A DNA stretch of 64,000 nt from Crocinitomicaceae bacterium (lineage in GTDB: Bacteria > Bacteroidota > Bacteroidia > Flavobacteriales_D > Crocinitomicaceae): the NCBI GenBank assembly GCA_016708105.1, contig JADJGJ010000002.1, positions 930,001-994,000 of the forward strand, given 5' to 3'. A program made the position numbers and the translations under genes. The notes under the pieces were generated by a model. It made no database searches, was not told the origin of the DNA, and saw only the letters and a list, made by a program, of their open reading frames with translations. Positions within the stretch are counted from its first letter, which is position 1, and each line of letters opens with the position of its first letter. This document shows positions 29,285 through 37,637 of the stretch, piece after piece.

Positions 29285-30016
29285 TCAAAAACTGACAAAA
29301 GCAACACGTCTTCCGCATTTACTGCTTGAACGAGCAATCTGACCTAATGAAAAATTAAGTTCAAGGTGGAGTTGCACAGTAAATGGATTGGTTTCAGTTC
29401 CGCCGGTTATATCAGTATAGTTGCTGAACGGAAAATTTGAACTCTCGTAATCAGGATGTGTGAGATTTGACAAACTGTAGTGAACCCTCAAGCCCATTTG
29501 AAGTGCAACTATATCATTGCCTACTATATATCCTCCAAAACCAAAAACTAAATTGGTCATTTTGGTGTTGATTCGGTCAGTTGAGAAATTGGTCAATGAA
29601 GTTGCCTCATCTGAAATGGTTGGTTTTTTCACCATTACAAATTCGGGTCCGGCTTCTAAATAAGATGCCTCTTTAGTAAATCTGAAAAGAGGGGTAATAC
29701 ACATTGCATTGTAATTTACCGTGTATTTATAAGTAGTAGTTGATCCAAAAAGTTCAGCCTGATTAAATGAGAAAGAGTTTTTGCCGTAGGTAATATCCGT
29801 TGCAATTGACACGTAGTAACCGTAGTTAATGCCTACTTTTCCACCAAAGAAATAGTTGTATCCCGGATTGATTGTAAGTCTTGAGTCATCTTTAATAACT
29901 GAACTTTTCAGAAAACCTGAACCGCCGCCGCCTTTCAATCCTACATCAAACCAAAGTTGTCCATGACTGACAGTTGCAACAATCATGAAAATACTTAAAA
30001 AAGCAATTCTTCTCAT
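29285..30016 (-). CDS. Outer-membrane beta-barrel protein
   Basis: The 243-residue protein has a signal peptide (MRRIAFLSIFMIVATVSHGQ) and then alternating amphipathic strands typical of small outer-membrane barrels (for example GGKVGINYGYYVSIATDITY and LQMGLRVHYSLS). The frame is open to an ATG at 30043. The start at 30016 is preferred because it places the signal peptide at the N-terminus. Barrels of this type usually end in an aromatic strand; here the tail CGRRVAFVSF ends in Phe. The role is unknown. It is the first gene of a run with comEC and perhaps the giant adhesin. Confidence 0.8.
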   Translation of the reverse strand: MRRIAFLSIFMIVATVSHGQLWFDVGLKGGGGSGFLKSSVIKDDSRLTINPGYNYFFGGKVGINYGYYVSIATDITYGKNSFSFNQAELFGSTTTYKYTVNYNAMCITPLFRFTKEASYLEAGPEFVMVKKPTISDEATSLTNFSTDRINTKMTNLVFGFGGYIVGNDIVALQMGLRVHYSLSNLTHPDYESSNFPFSNYTDITGGTETNPFTVQLHLELNFSLGQIARSSSKCGRRVAFVSF

Positions 30017-30149
30017 AAACGATTTAATAAATTGGAAAAACAAAGGAACGAAAAAAATGGAATTCCTGCCATTTTATTAAAAAAATGAAGTCGGATACCA
30101 TCTGATTAAAAACCTTTTTTTACTTTAGCTACCCTAAATCTTTACAAAA

Positions 30150-31028
30150 ATGACTGTAAAATCAATTCAAGGCCTTGCTCTTGCCGCTATTTGCGGATCT
30201 TTTCTGGCATCATGCGGTAACTCAGAGCCAGAAGACAATGTGAATGTGGTAGACACCTCTGTTCACGAAGAAATTCTGACAGAAGACATGTTTGAGTCTC
30301 CAGACGTAGACTATCATTTGCCTTCTCCATTGCAGGTTGCAAGTATCTTTAAAAAATCAGGATTGGCTTATCACAGCAATATTACCAACCCGGTTGGCAA
30401 CGAATCAAAATATACTGAAGAGTTGAAACAAATGCTCAACTTCGGAGTTTATTCTGCTGATATGGCATACTGCGTTTTAAATGAACAGTCAAATGAAGGT
30501 CGCAAATATTTAAGTGTGATTACCACATTGGCTGAAAAAATTGGAATGGAAGCCGTTTTTGAAAATCAGGATTTGATGGAGCGTTTTGATAAAAATATTG
30601 AAAACAAAGATTCTATTGAAATTCTAATGATTGATATTCATGAACGCACTGAGTCATACATGGAAGAAAATGACATGCAACATAAATCGTCAATTCATTT
30701 TGCCGGAGCATGGACTGAAGGAATGTACCTAGGTGTTTATGACTACGAGAAAAATAAGAATAAAGAAGGTCTTGGTGCACAAATCACTGAGCAAATGTCT
30801 ATCCTTAGCAATATCATCAAAGGATTAAAAGACCCTAAAAACAGTGGCACAGATATTGGATGGCTCATTTCAGATCTTGAAAATATTCAGGTAACTTTTG
30901 ATGGATTCGCTTCTGTACAAGCTTATGTAGCTGATGAAAATGCAACTGAACTTGAGCTTTCTGAAGATGAGTTTAAAACTCTGGGTGATCTGATTAAAAA
31001 ATTACGATCTAAAATTGTTAATGCATAA
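30150..31028 (+). CDS. Putative lipoprotein, 292 residues
   Basis: The protein starts with a lipoprotein signal peptide ending in LASC, so the mature N-terminus is the acylated Cys22. The mature part is acidic at first (NSEPEDNVNVVDTSVHEEIL), then mostly helical, with charged segments and no membrane helix. I recognise no catalytic motif. Residues 55-115 contain conserved-looking aromatic and helical positions (VDYHLPSPLQVASIFKKSGL). It is probably in the periplasm, attached to the inner or outer membrane. It is divergent from the barrel gene at 30016. A -7-like box TACTTTAG lies about 25 bases upstream. Confidence 0.82.
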   Translation: MTVKSIQGLALAAICGSFLASCGNSEPEDNVNVVDTSVHEEILTEDMFESPDVDYHLPSPLQVASIFKKSGLAYHSNITNPVGNESKYTEELKQMLNFGVYSADMAYCVLNEQSNEGRKYLSVITTLAEKIGMEAVFENQDLMERFDKNIENKDSIEILMIDIHERTESYMEENDMQHKSSIHFAGAWTEGMYLGVYDYEKNKNKEGLGAQITEQMSILSNIIKGLKDPKNSGTDIGWLISDLENIQVTFDGFASVQAYVADENATELELSEDEFKTLGDLIKKLRSKIVNA

Positions 31029-31197
31029 CATGTGAGCCAGCGTATTCGTTGAATGAATTGTCAAAAGATAAATACGCAAGCGATAAAATAAACAAAGGAT
31101 TGACGCACGCCATGAGCCAAAAAAGAATCTCGGAACTAGTCCGTTAAATTGAATAGGCAACCCGCTGCAAGGGTTAAGTGGATAAAAAAAATAACAT

Positions 31198-31722
31198 ATG
31201 AAAAGGACGCTCATTATTATTGCAAGTTTCTGTTGTGTTGTGCTGTTTGCACAAACCGCAGCTAATCTTACAGAATTTAAAGAAAACATTGAGTCACAAA
31301 AAGTTGAGGCAAAAGATGCTTTGAAACCCTATCGTTATGATGGTTCTAAAGTTACCTACTTCAACTTTAAAACTTACAAACAAACAAAAGAAGTGGAAGT
31401 TTATTTGTTCAATCAAACTGACTATCGTTTCTCATTCAATGGTAAATCATTGCCAAATGACATTACTGTTCAGATCTATGATGAAGACCAAACTATTACA
31501 AGCCGCATTTTGCTGAAAGAATTCAGTGGCATTATGGGTAAAAATGTAGTGGTTGAAACTACTGAACTGCAAAAAGTATACGACGAGAAAAAACCAAACG
31601 GAGGCAGATTAAAACGCGTTTTCGTTAGCTATTCAATTCCGGGCATCGTTGGTGCTGAGAACAAAACACCAACCATGAAAGAACGAGGTGCAATGGTTCT
31701 GGTAATGGGTTATAAAATGTAA
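31198..31722 (+). CDS. Secreted or periplasmic hypothetical protein, 174 residues
   Basis: A signal peptide (MKRTLIIIASFCCVVLFAQ) is followed by a small basic domain of mixed strands (YFNFKTYKQTKEVEVYLFN, VVVETTELQKVYDEKK). No known catalytic residues are seen. It lies 169 bases after the lipoprotein gene on the same strand and is followed by a strong terminator. It may share a transcript with the lipoprotein, but no direct evidence links them. I do not recognise the family. Confidence 0.8.
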   Translation: MKRTLIIIASFCCVVLFAQTAANLTEFKENIESQKVEAKDALKPYRYDGSKVTYFNFKTYKQTKEVEVYLFNQTDYRFSFNGKSLPNDITVQIYDEDQTITSRILLKEFSGIMGKNVVVETTELQKVYDEKKPNGGRLKRVFVSYSIPGIVGAENKTPTMKERGAMVLVMGYKM

Positions 31723-31742
31723 AACTGATTCAAGAAATCAAG

Positions 31743-31778
31743 AGCTCCTCAGGCAAATGTCTGAGGAGCTTTTTTTTT
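31743..31778 (+). terminator. Strong rho-independent terminator between the 174-residue protein and thrS
   Basis: A perfect 10-base-pair stem (AGCTCCTCAG / CTGAGGAGCT) with an eight-base loop is followed by eight T. The thrS -7 box begins only five bases after it. Confidence 0.92.
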
Positions 31779-31782
31779 ATCG

Positions 31783-31790
31783 TACTTTTG
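31783..31790 (+). promoter_or_regulatory. -7 box (TACTTTTG) for the thrS operon
   Basis: This is an exact TAnnTTTG match. The -33 element would fall inside the preceding terminator stem (CTG at 31761-31763, 19 bases away). The predicted transcript start is near 31796, giving a leader of about 88 bases before thrS. Confidence 0.55.
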
Positions 31791-31816
31791 CACCGCTGTT
31801 TAATAATGCAACAACT

Positions 31817-31855
31817 TGTGTCAGTGAAATCTTTTTAAGGTGACACCCTGACACA
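31817..31855 (+). promoter_or_regulatory. Inverted repeats in the thrS leader
   Basis: TGTGTCAG at 31817-31824 can pair with CTGACACA at 31848-31855 (eight perfect pairs). Its core GTGTCA can instead pair with TGACAC at 31841-31846. The two pairings exclude each other, which is what a switching leader or a ThrRS-binding operator would show. In E. coli thrS is autoregulated through its leader; that this one works likewise is inference. Confidence 0.45.
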
Positions 31856-31884
31856 GATTTAAATAAACTACAATTTGGCTTAAC

Positions 31885-33819
31885 ATGATTCAAGTTACTT
31901 TACCTGACGGAACTGTCAGAGAATACCAACAAGGCGCTACAGCATTAGATGTGGCATTAAGCATTAGTGAAGGATTAGCGCGCAACGTGCTTGCTGCTGA
32001 AGTAAACGGTGAAATAATTGATGCAACGCGCACCTTGCCTGAAAAATCAGTATTAAAATTACTTACCTGGAATGATGATGGGGGTAAAATGGCAATGTGG
32101 CATTCATCTGCTCACTTGATGGCTGAGGCAATTGAAGCACTTTTTCCGGGTGTAAAACTTGCTATTGGCCCACCTATTGAAGATGGCTTTTATTATGACA
32201 TTGATTTAGGTGAACATTCAATTACTGACGCTCACTTACCTGAAATTGAGAAAAAGATGATGGAACTAGCTTCTCAGAAGAATCCGTACATCAGAAAAGA
32301 AATTTCCAAAGCAGATGCAATTAAGTATTTTACTGAAAAAGCTGACCCGTATAAACTTGAATTGATAGATGGTTTGGCTGATGGTACAATCACCTTTTAT
32401 ACTCAGGGAAATTTTACTGACTTGTGTCGGGGTCCACATATACCAAACACCGGATTTATTAAGGCAGTGAAGTTGATGTCAATTGCCGGTGCATACTGGC
32501 GAGGCGATGAAAAAAATAAACAACTTACCCGCGTGTATGGTATCACTTTTCCTAAAGCTAAAGAACTAGCTGATTATTTAACTATGCTTGAAGAAGCAAA
32601 GAAAAGAGATCATAGAAAATTAGGGAAAGAACTTGAATTATTTACCTTTTCACAAAAAGTTGGAATGGGGCTGCCGCTATGGCTTCCTAAAGGAGCTCAA
32701 CTGCGTGAAAGGTTAGAGAATTTTTTGAAAAAAGCACAACGAAAAGCAGGTTATCAGCAAGTAATTACTCCGCATATTGGAGGCAAAGAATTGTACATTA
32801 CTTCAGGACATTTTGCAAAATACGGAGCTGATTCGTTCAGAGCCATTACAACTCCCAATGAAGGCGAAGAGTTTATGCTCAAACCGATGAACTGTCCGCA
32901 TCACTGTGAAATTTATAAGAGCAAACCAAGAAGTTATAAAGATCTGCCGATACGATTTGCAGAGTTTGGAACTGTGTATCGTTATGAGCAAAGTGGCGAA
33001 CTACATGGGTTAACTAGGGTAAGAGGATTTACGCAGGACGACGCCCATTTGTTTTGCACGCAAGATCAGGTGAAAGAGGAATTCAAAAACGTGATTGATT
33101 TGGTTTTGTATATATTCAAGACACTGAAGTTTGAAAATTATCAGGCTCAAATTTCATTGCGTGATCCAAATAATCCGGATAAATATATTGGAAGTGATGA
33201 GAACTGGAACAAGGCAGAACAAGCCATCATTGAAGCCGCTGCAGAGAAAGGATTAAAAACAGTAGTTGAATATGGTGAAGCTGCGTTTTACGGCCCTAAA
33301 CTTGATTTCATGGTAAAAGATGCCTTGAATCGTGAGTGGCAGCTAGGAACCATTCAAGTAGATTATAATTTACCTGAACGCTTTGAGCTTGAGTATATTG
33401 GTTCAGATAATGAAAGACATCGTCCGGTGATGATTCACCGAGCGCCTTTTGGATCAATGGAACGCTTTGTGGCCGTGTTGATAGAGCATTGTGCCGGAAA
33501 GTTCCCACTGTGGCTGACTTCAGACCAAGTAGCGGTGCTGCCAATCAGCGAAAAATATAATGATTACGCACAAAAAGTTTTAGATTTCTTAAATAATTAC
33601 GATATTCGCGGCTTCGTTGACGAAAGGAACGAAAAAATTGGAAAGAAAATTCGAGACAACGAAGTGAAGAAAATACCCTTCATGTTAATTGTTGGGGAAA
33701 AAGAAGCAGAAGCAGGTGAGGTTGGTGTTAGAAAACAAGCAGAGGGAGATTTAGGAAGTATGACACAGCAGGCATTTGCAGATTTTCTGACCAAAGAAAT
33801 AGAAAAAGAATTGAATTAG
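31885..33819 (+). CDS. thrS: Threonyl-tRNA synthetase
   Basis: The 644-residue class II synthetase has the full domain order. A TGS domain spans about 1-62. The editing domain contains HSSAHLMAEA (about 73-82) and its second zinc-like motif region. The catalytic core has MNCPHHCEIYKS (conserved zinc-ligand Cys), motif 2 around RFAEFGTVYRYEQSGELHGL, the LTRVRGFTQDDAHLF segment, and motif 3 around FGSMERFVAVLIEH. The C-terminal anticodon-binding domain follows. It charges tRNA-Thr in the cytoplasm. It is the first gene of the thrS-infC-rpmI-rplT cluster and has a leader with alternative pairings. Confidence 0.97.
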   Translation: MIQVTLPDGTVREYQQGATALDVALSISEGLARNVLAAEVNGEIIDATRTLPEKSVLKLLTWNDDGGKMAMWHSSAHLMAEAIEALFPGVKLAIGPPIEDGFYYDIDLGEHSITDAHLPEIEKKMMELASQKNPYIRKEISKADAIKYFTEKADPYKLELIDGLADGTITFYTQGNFTDLCRGPHIPNTGFIKAVKLMSIAGAYWRGDEKNKQLTRVYGITFPKAKELADYLTMLEEAKKRDHRKLGKELELFTFSQKVGMGLPLWLPKGAQLRERLENFLKKAQRKAGYQQVITPHIGGKELYITSGHFAKYGADSFRAITTPNEGEEFMLKPMNCPHHCEIYKSKPRSYKDLPIRFAEFGTVYRYEQSGELHGLTRVRGFTQDDAHLFCTQDQVKEEFKNVIDLVLYIFKTLKFENYQAQISLRDPNNPDKYIGSDENWNKAEQAIIEAAAEKGLKTVVEYGEAAFYGPKLDFMVKDALNREWQLGTIQVDYNLPERFELEYIGSDNERHRPVMIHRAPFGSMERFVAVLIEHCAGKFPLWLTSDQVAVLPISEKYNDYAQKVLDFLNNYDIRGFVDERNEKIGKKIRDNEVKKIPFMLIVGEKEAEAGEVGVRKQAEGDLGSMTQQAFADFLTKEIEKELN

Positions 33820-33829
33820 ACAACTCAAG

Positions 33830-33848
33830 AAAGGAGGAACGAACTATA
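33830..33848 (+). promoter_or_regulatory. Strong Shine-Dalgarno sequence and AUA start codon of infC
   Basis: AAAGGAGG at 33830-33837 is a full Shine-Dalgarno match, eight bases before ATA at 33846-33848. This ATA is in frame with infC, and the codons after it encode the normal IF-3 N-terminus. Strong Shine-Dalgarno sequences are rare in Bacteroidota, and none other stands out in this window. A rare start codon is a hallmark of infC (AUU in E. coli). Confidence 0.75.
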
Positions 33849-34409
33849 GCTTACGAAACACAAAGAAGACCGGAAGGAGGCAGAAGATTCTTCAATAGAC
33901 AAAAAGAAGAAGCACACCGGATCAATGAACGTATAACGTCGCCTGAAGTGCGCGTAGTGTGGGATGGTGGAGCTGACGTCATGTCAATCCGCGATGCACT
34001 TAAAAAAGCGCAAGAATCAGAACTTGATCTGGTTGAAATTTCACCTAATGCGGTGCCGCCGGTCTGTAAAATCATAGACTATAAAAAGTTCCTCTATGAA
34101 CAGAAGAAAAAACAAAAGGAAATTAAAGCTAAACAAGCGCAGGTTGTTGTAAAAGAAATTCGTTTCGGTCCTAATACCGAAGATCACGATTTCAACTTTA
34201 AACTCAATCACGCCAAAGCATTTTTGAAAGAAGGCTCCAAAGTAAAAGCGTATGTGTTTTTTAAAGGAAGAGCCATTGTGTTCAAAGAGCGTGGGGAAAT
34301 TTTATTGCTGAGATTTGCGCAAGAACTTGAAGAGTATGGAGTGGTTGAACAATTGCCAAAACTTGACGGTAAAAAAATGATCATGATGATCAACCCGAAG
34401 AAAAAGTAA
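33846..34409 (+). CDS. infC: Translation initiation factor IF-3 (start codon AUA)
   Basis: The 187-residue protein prevents 50S joining and checks the start codon on the 30S subunit. Read from the first ATG (33948 region, GTG/ATG) it would lack the conserved N-terminal segment EEAHRINERITSPEVRVV, which is clearly encoded upstream in frame. The frame from ATA at 33846 gives the usual IF-3 length. IF-3N is about 20-90, with ALKKAQESELDLVEISPNA and PPVCKIIDYKKFLYEQKKK. IF-3C follows, with KEIRFGPNTEDHDFNFKLNH. The gene starts 26 bases after thrS. Autoregulation through the poor start codon is known in E. coli and likely here. Confidence 0.92.
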   Translation: MAYETQRRPEGGRRFFNRQKEEAHRINERITSPEVRVVWDGGADVMSIRDALKKAQESELDLVEISPNAVPPVCKIIDYKKFLYEQKKKQKEIKAKQAQVVVKEIRFGPNTEDHDFNFKLNHAKAFLKEGSKVKAYVFFKGRAIVFKERGEILLLRFAQELEEYGVVEQLPKLDGKKMIMMINPKKK

Positions 34410-34440
34410 ATAATTAGTTGGGATATAAAAAGAGAAGAAG

Positions 34441-34635
34441 ATGCCAAAGATGAAAACAAAATCCAGTGCCAAGAAGAGATTCACGGTTACCGGAAGTGGC
34501 AAAATCAAAAGAAAGCACGCTTTCAAACGCCACATTTTGACTAAAAAGTCAACGAAAAGAAAAGCACGCCTCACTAAAGACGGTTTGGTTCACAAAGCCG
34601 ACGTTAAAAGTGTAAAGGCACAATTGCTTATGTAA
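34441..34635 (+). CDS. rpmI: 50S ribosomal protein L35
   Basis: The 64-residue, very basic protein has the family start MPKMKTKSSAKKRFTVTGSG and the motif KRKHAFKRHILTKKSTKRKA. It is the normal length for L35. It sits 31 bases after infC and 115 bases before rplT in the standard order. Confidence 0.97.
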   Translation: MPKMKTKSSAKKRFTVTGSGKIKRKHAFKRHILTKKSTKRKARLTKDGLVHKADVKSVKAQLLM

Positions 34636-34750
34636 TTCCTGGTGCCCAAATTATTGGGGACTGAACAGGAAAGGTTAAAGTTAACAACCCGGTAAGCGAG
34701 TAACTAAGACGTAAACAAAACGCACTCTTTACCAAAAACAATTTAAACGT
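34636..34750 (+). promoter_or_regulatory. rpmI-rplT spacer, possible L20-controlled leader
   Basis: The 115-base gap is long for this operon. It contains a hairpin at 34642-34661 (GTGCCCAA / TTGGGGAC, one mismatch) and a second, weaker pairing region around 34674-34690 (GGTT ... AACC). In several bacteria L20 represses its own operon by binding an mRNA structure. Whether this spacer is such a site is inference. Confidence 0.3.
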
Positions 34751-35095
34751 ATGCCAAGATCAGTAAATGCCGTTGCCTCGAGAGCAAGAAGAAAACGCTT
34801 CATGAAGCTCGCTAAGGGGTACTGGGGAAGAAAGAAAAATGTATGGACCGTTGCTAAAAACGCCATCGAAAAAGGTCTCGTTCATGCCTTCTCAGGACGT
34901 AAACAAAAGAAACGCGCTTTCAGAGCGCTTTGGATTCAAAGAATTAATGCCGGAGCTCGTCAGCACGGAATGAGTTATTCTCAGTTCATCGGTTTGGTGA
35001 ACAAAAAAGGTGTCAAACTCAACCGCAAAGTTCTTGCTGATTTAGCACTTAACCACCCAACAGCTTTTAAAGCAGTGGTTGATTCGGTAAAATAA
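34751..35095 (+). CDS. rplT: 50S ribosomal protein L20
   Basis: The 114-residue basic protein shows the family motifs RARRKRFMKLAKGYWGRKKN and FRALWIQRINAGARQHGMSY. The length is standard. L20 is essential for early 50S assembly and in other bacteria represses its own operon. A terminator follows closely. Confidence 0.97.
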   Translation: MPRSVNAVASRARRKRFMKLAKGYWGRKKNVWTVAKNAIEKGLVHAFSGRKQKKRAFRALWIQRINAGARQHGMSYSQFIGLVNKKGVKLNRKVLADLALNHPTAFKAVVDSVK

Positions 35096-35122
35096 ATATT
35101 CATTCTCTCAACTAATTAGAAG

Positions 35123-35158
35123 AACTCCTCGGCAAATTTTGTCGGGGAGTTTTTTTTT
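35123..35158 (+). terminator. Rho-independent terminator of the thrS-rplT cluster
   Basis: A long stem (AACTCCTCGG / TCGGGGAGTT, extended by AT pairs towards the loop) is followed by nine T. Confidence 0.92.
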
Positions 35159-35304
35159 GTGATTAATACTCTTTATTGCATTTGCAGCTTTGAAGTTTTT
35201 GAAAATGGAAGATAATTTGGATCACCTATTCTCCTTTATTATAAAACCAAAAATTCAACTACCTTCACCTACGTTTCAATTACACAAATTTGAATTGAGG
35301 AAAC

Positions 35305-36228
35305 ATGACTAGGGTAAAAATTGTATTAGCAACTTGCATTTGCTTTGCAGCTATGCTTTGCACTGCACAATCAGATGCTGAGAAAGCCGGTTTTAGGGGC
35401 AAGGTAAAACATGTGAAAGAAGAGGTGTATATGTTGTACCCAAACGGACGCGGTGGCGTGACCAAAAGTGGCCCCACCTTGTGGGTGGAGTATGATTATA
35501 ATGAAGCAGGGCAACAAACCATGCACACCGAATATTCAAACTATGGCGGCATAAATTGGTTGTACAAAAATGAGTTTGATTCGTTGAATAGAAAAATTTC
35601 TCAAACCTATATGCTGGCTGATTATACGGTAACTTATCGTATGGTTTTTGAATACGATAAAAAAAATAGACTCAGCGGTTATAAAACCTACAATTTGTTT
35701 GATACTGTGGTTTTTGAACAGGTAAATACCTTTTCTAAAAAAGGCTTATTGCTTGAATCAAAATATTATGGAAAATACGGAGTACTGGCATCAGTTTGCC
35801 GTTACGCTTTTGATAAAAAAGGAAACCGAATTGGGGAAAACTGGCTGAGTGCAGCAGGCACAGTGACTAAACAGGTTGCAACAAAATTTGATAATGAAGG
35901 CAATGCAATAGAAGTGAAACATGTGAATGCCGATGGTGAATTGATTCAACTGTGGGAACAAGTTTTTGATAACGCCGGCCGAATTCAGGAGGTGAAGTTT
36001 TGGACAACTACTGCGCAATATGATACACGCACAATGTTTCAGTATGATGATAACGGAAATATAAATAAGAAACTGCTGTATGATTTCAGGGATAGCGTGA
36101 TATCTGAATTCAACTATGAATATGAATATGATTCACTGCAAAACTGGTTGTCGAAAACTGAACGTGAGCCTCGCAATACAAATCCGGCAAAAAAAACTGA
36201 GAGGACCATTAGTTATTTTGATTTGTAA
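35305..36228 (+). CDS. Secreted protein with YD-like repeats
   Basis: The 307-residue protein has a signal peptide (VKIVLATCICFAAMLCTAQ). The mature part consists of tandem short beta units with recurring motifs (EYDYNEAGQ, EFDSLNRK, EYDKKNRLSGYK, AFDKKGNRIGENW, KFDNEGN, VFDNAGRI, QYDDNGNINKK, EYDSLQNW). These are like the YD/RHS-type or YwqK-type repeats that form beta solenoids or barrels. About eight units are visible. There is no toxin-like C-terminal domain and no T9SS signal. It is probably periplasmic or surface-associated, of unknown role. Confidence 0.82.
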   Translation: MTRVKIVLATCICFAAMLCTAQSDAEKAGFRGKVKHVKEEVYMLYPNGRGGVTKSGPTLWVEYDYNEAGQQTMHTEYSNYGGINWLYKNEFDSLNRKISQTYMLADYTVTYRMVFEYDKKNRLSGYKTYNLFDTVVFEQVNTFSKKGLLLESKYYGKYGVLASVCRYAFDKKGNRIGENWLSAAGTVTKQVATKFDNEGNAIEVKHVNADGELIQLWEQVFDNAGRIQEVKFWTTTAQYDTRTMFQYDDNGNINKKLLYDFRDSVISEFNYEYEYDSLQNWLSKTEREPRNTNPAKKTERTISYFDL

Positions 36229-36263
36229 TTTTTTATAGGGATGTTTATTCAATTTCAAGTTCA

Positions 36264-36551
36264 ATGAGTATAGAAAAACAGTTTCTTAAAATTCTTGTAC
36301 AATTCACGCAAAAGGACTTAAGTTTTGATGACTTATACCAAGAATTCTATTTTAATTTCATGAACAATTGTCCCGAACTTGAATTTTTTGCAGAGGATTT
36401 TTTTGGGGTGATTTGTGAAAAAATGGACTACACTTTAGAATCACGAAATGTAGATGATGAGGATAGAAAATACGGTTGGGTTAATATTGATGAGTTCAGA
36501 TTATGGTTAATTAATTATCTGAATGAAAATCACGCCAAATTAAATTTTTAG
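36264..36551 (+). CDS. Small acidic protein, possibly immunity-like
   Basis: The 95-residue cytoplasmic protein is acidic and helical. Its pattern (LSFDDLYQEFYFNFMNNCPE, then FFGVICEKMDYT and a final amphipathic helix with WLINYLNENHAK) resembles small colicin-D-type immunity proteins that I know from other bacteria, but this is only a resemblance. It follows the YD-repeat protein by 35 bases and could be co-transcribed. No toxin gene is visible next to it. Confidence 0.65.
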   Translation: MSIEKQFLKILVQFTQKDLSFDDLYQEFYFNFMNNCPELEFFAEDFFGVICEKMDYTLESRNVDDEDRKYGWVNIDEFRLWLINYLNENHAKLNF

Positions 36552-36833
36552 GGAATCAGCAAACGACTGGTTGCTATAATCTACGTGCGAAAAGTTTTGA
36601 GGATGCAGTATTTCATTACCGAGGCATGGTTCACGGTGATTAAACGGTGAAATGATTAATTTTTATTGTATTGGGCAGATTGGTCGATAAAATTGATAAT
36701 AATCAATAAAAATTCGAAATATATAGTTAAAAAAACTGTTTATTTATTAAAAAATAGATAAAACAACTTATTAACAATTATTTAAGAGATAATTATACTG
36801 AACGGTGTTTGAAAAATTTATAAATTCGGGTCT

Positions 36834-37088
36834 ATGATTTCAAACCTGATAAGTAAAATGAAGAACATCGTTTATTATCATGAATTGTCACAAGCAGTGC
36901 GTGAGGCAATTCGAAAATTTGTTGTGGAGCGTGCACCCGACATTATTTCATTCCCCTTTAGAGGTAAACACATGCGTGGTTTTTTCTTTATGTGGGAGAA
37001 TATGACTTATTTAATTATTAAGTCAGAAGTTGTGCGCAACGGAAATTCAACCATTGAGTTGGATTTGCTCACTGAACGTGTGAGATAG
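36834..37088 (+). CDS. Hypothetical protein, about 84 residues
   Basis: This is a small basic protein with no signal peptide or clear membrane helix. An alternative start is the ATG at 36858 (MKNIVYYHELSQ), which would give 76 residues. It has the central motif IISFPFRGKHMRGFFFMWEN, a strand-turn-strand pattern, and the end STIELDLLTERVR. The 282 bases before it are very AT-rich, and I see no gene or convincing promoter in them. A terminator follows, which supports a real transcript. The family is not recognised. Confidence 0.6.
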   Translation: MISNLISKMKNIVYYHELSQAVREAIRKFVVERAPDIISFPFRGKHMRGFFFMWENMTYLIIKSEVVRNGNSTIELDLLTERVR

Positions 37089-37115
37089 AAAATACAATTA
37101 TTAACCTTAGTTATG

Positions 37116-37144
37116 AAGCCTCGTGAAAACGGGGCTTTTTTTTT
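37116..37144 (+). terminator. Rho-independent terminator after the 84-residue protein
   Basis: An eight-base-pair stem (AAGCCTCG / CGGGGCTT, one G-T pair) with a TGAAAA loop is followed by about nine T. Confidence 0.85.
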
Positions 37145-37637
37145 ACAATCAATCAAGATTTTGCGTGCAACCTGCTACCCAACCTGCCAGTGATTGAAGT
37201 GGATAGCTTGTGTGCATGACCTGTGTGTGAAGATTTGTTTTTAGGAGCGACCAACGGAAGCTACTAAAAAAAAATTGCTGAACCACAGGGCAAAATACAA
37301 CTAGAAGCGGAAAGCACGCCCGGGCAGCCTGATTATTTTTTAATAGATGTTGTTGAATGCCTGAGTATTTTTTTTTGTTCACGTGATGGTGTGCGTGATA
37401 GATAATTTAGTGGTGCACTGTTTCAATGGCGGAGAAAAATATGAACGGGAATCGGAAAAATTGACCTGTGGTTAATAGAATTACAGAATAATTGTCATTA
37501 AAACCGCTAGATTACAGTCAAATTTTCAGGAAAAGAGATTGAAAAATGGATTGGAATTTTTATTGCTGGATGAGATTTCAAACTTGCATAGTTGATTTGT
37601 ACGCAATGTCACTTAATGCAGAATAAAAAGTGAGTTT
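37145..37637. other. Gene-free 490-base stretch upstream of clpB with a GC-rich patch
   Basis: No credible coding region, RNA gene or clear promoter is visible. A patch at about 37245-37330, containing GCGACCAACGGAAGC and GAAGCGGAAAGCACGCCCGG, differs in composition from the rest. It resembles intergenic repeats that I recall from flavobacterial genomes (GCGGAAAGC next to a GCCCG-type core). Only one copy is present in this window. The last 200 bases before clpB are AT-rich. Confidence 0.4.

Noticed and set aside
31029..31197. A possible RNA gene or promoter between the lipoprotein and the 174-residue protein
   Set aside because: No hairpin with a T tract, no TAnnTTTG box and no tRNA-like cloverleaf was found.
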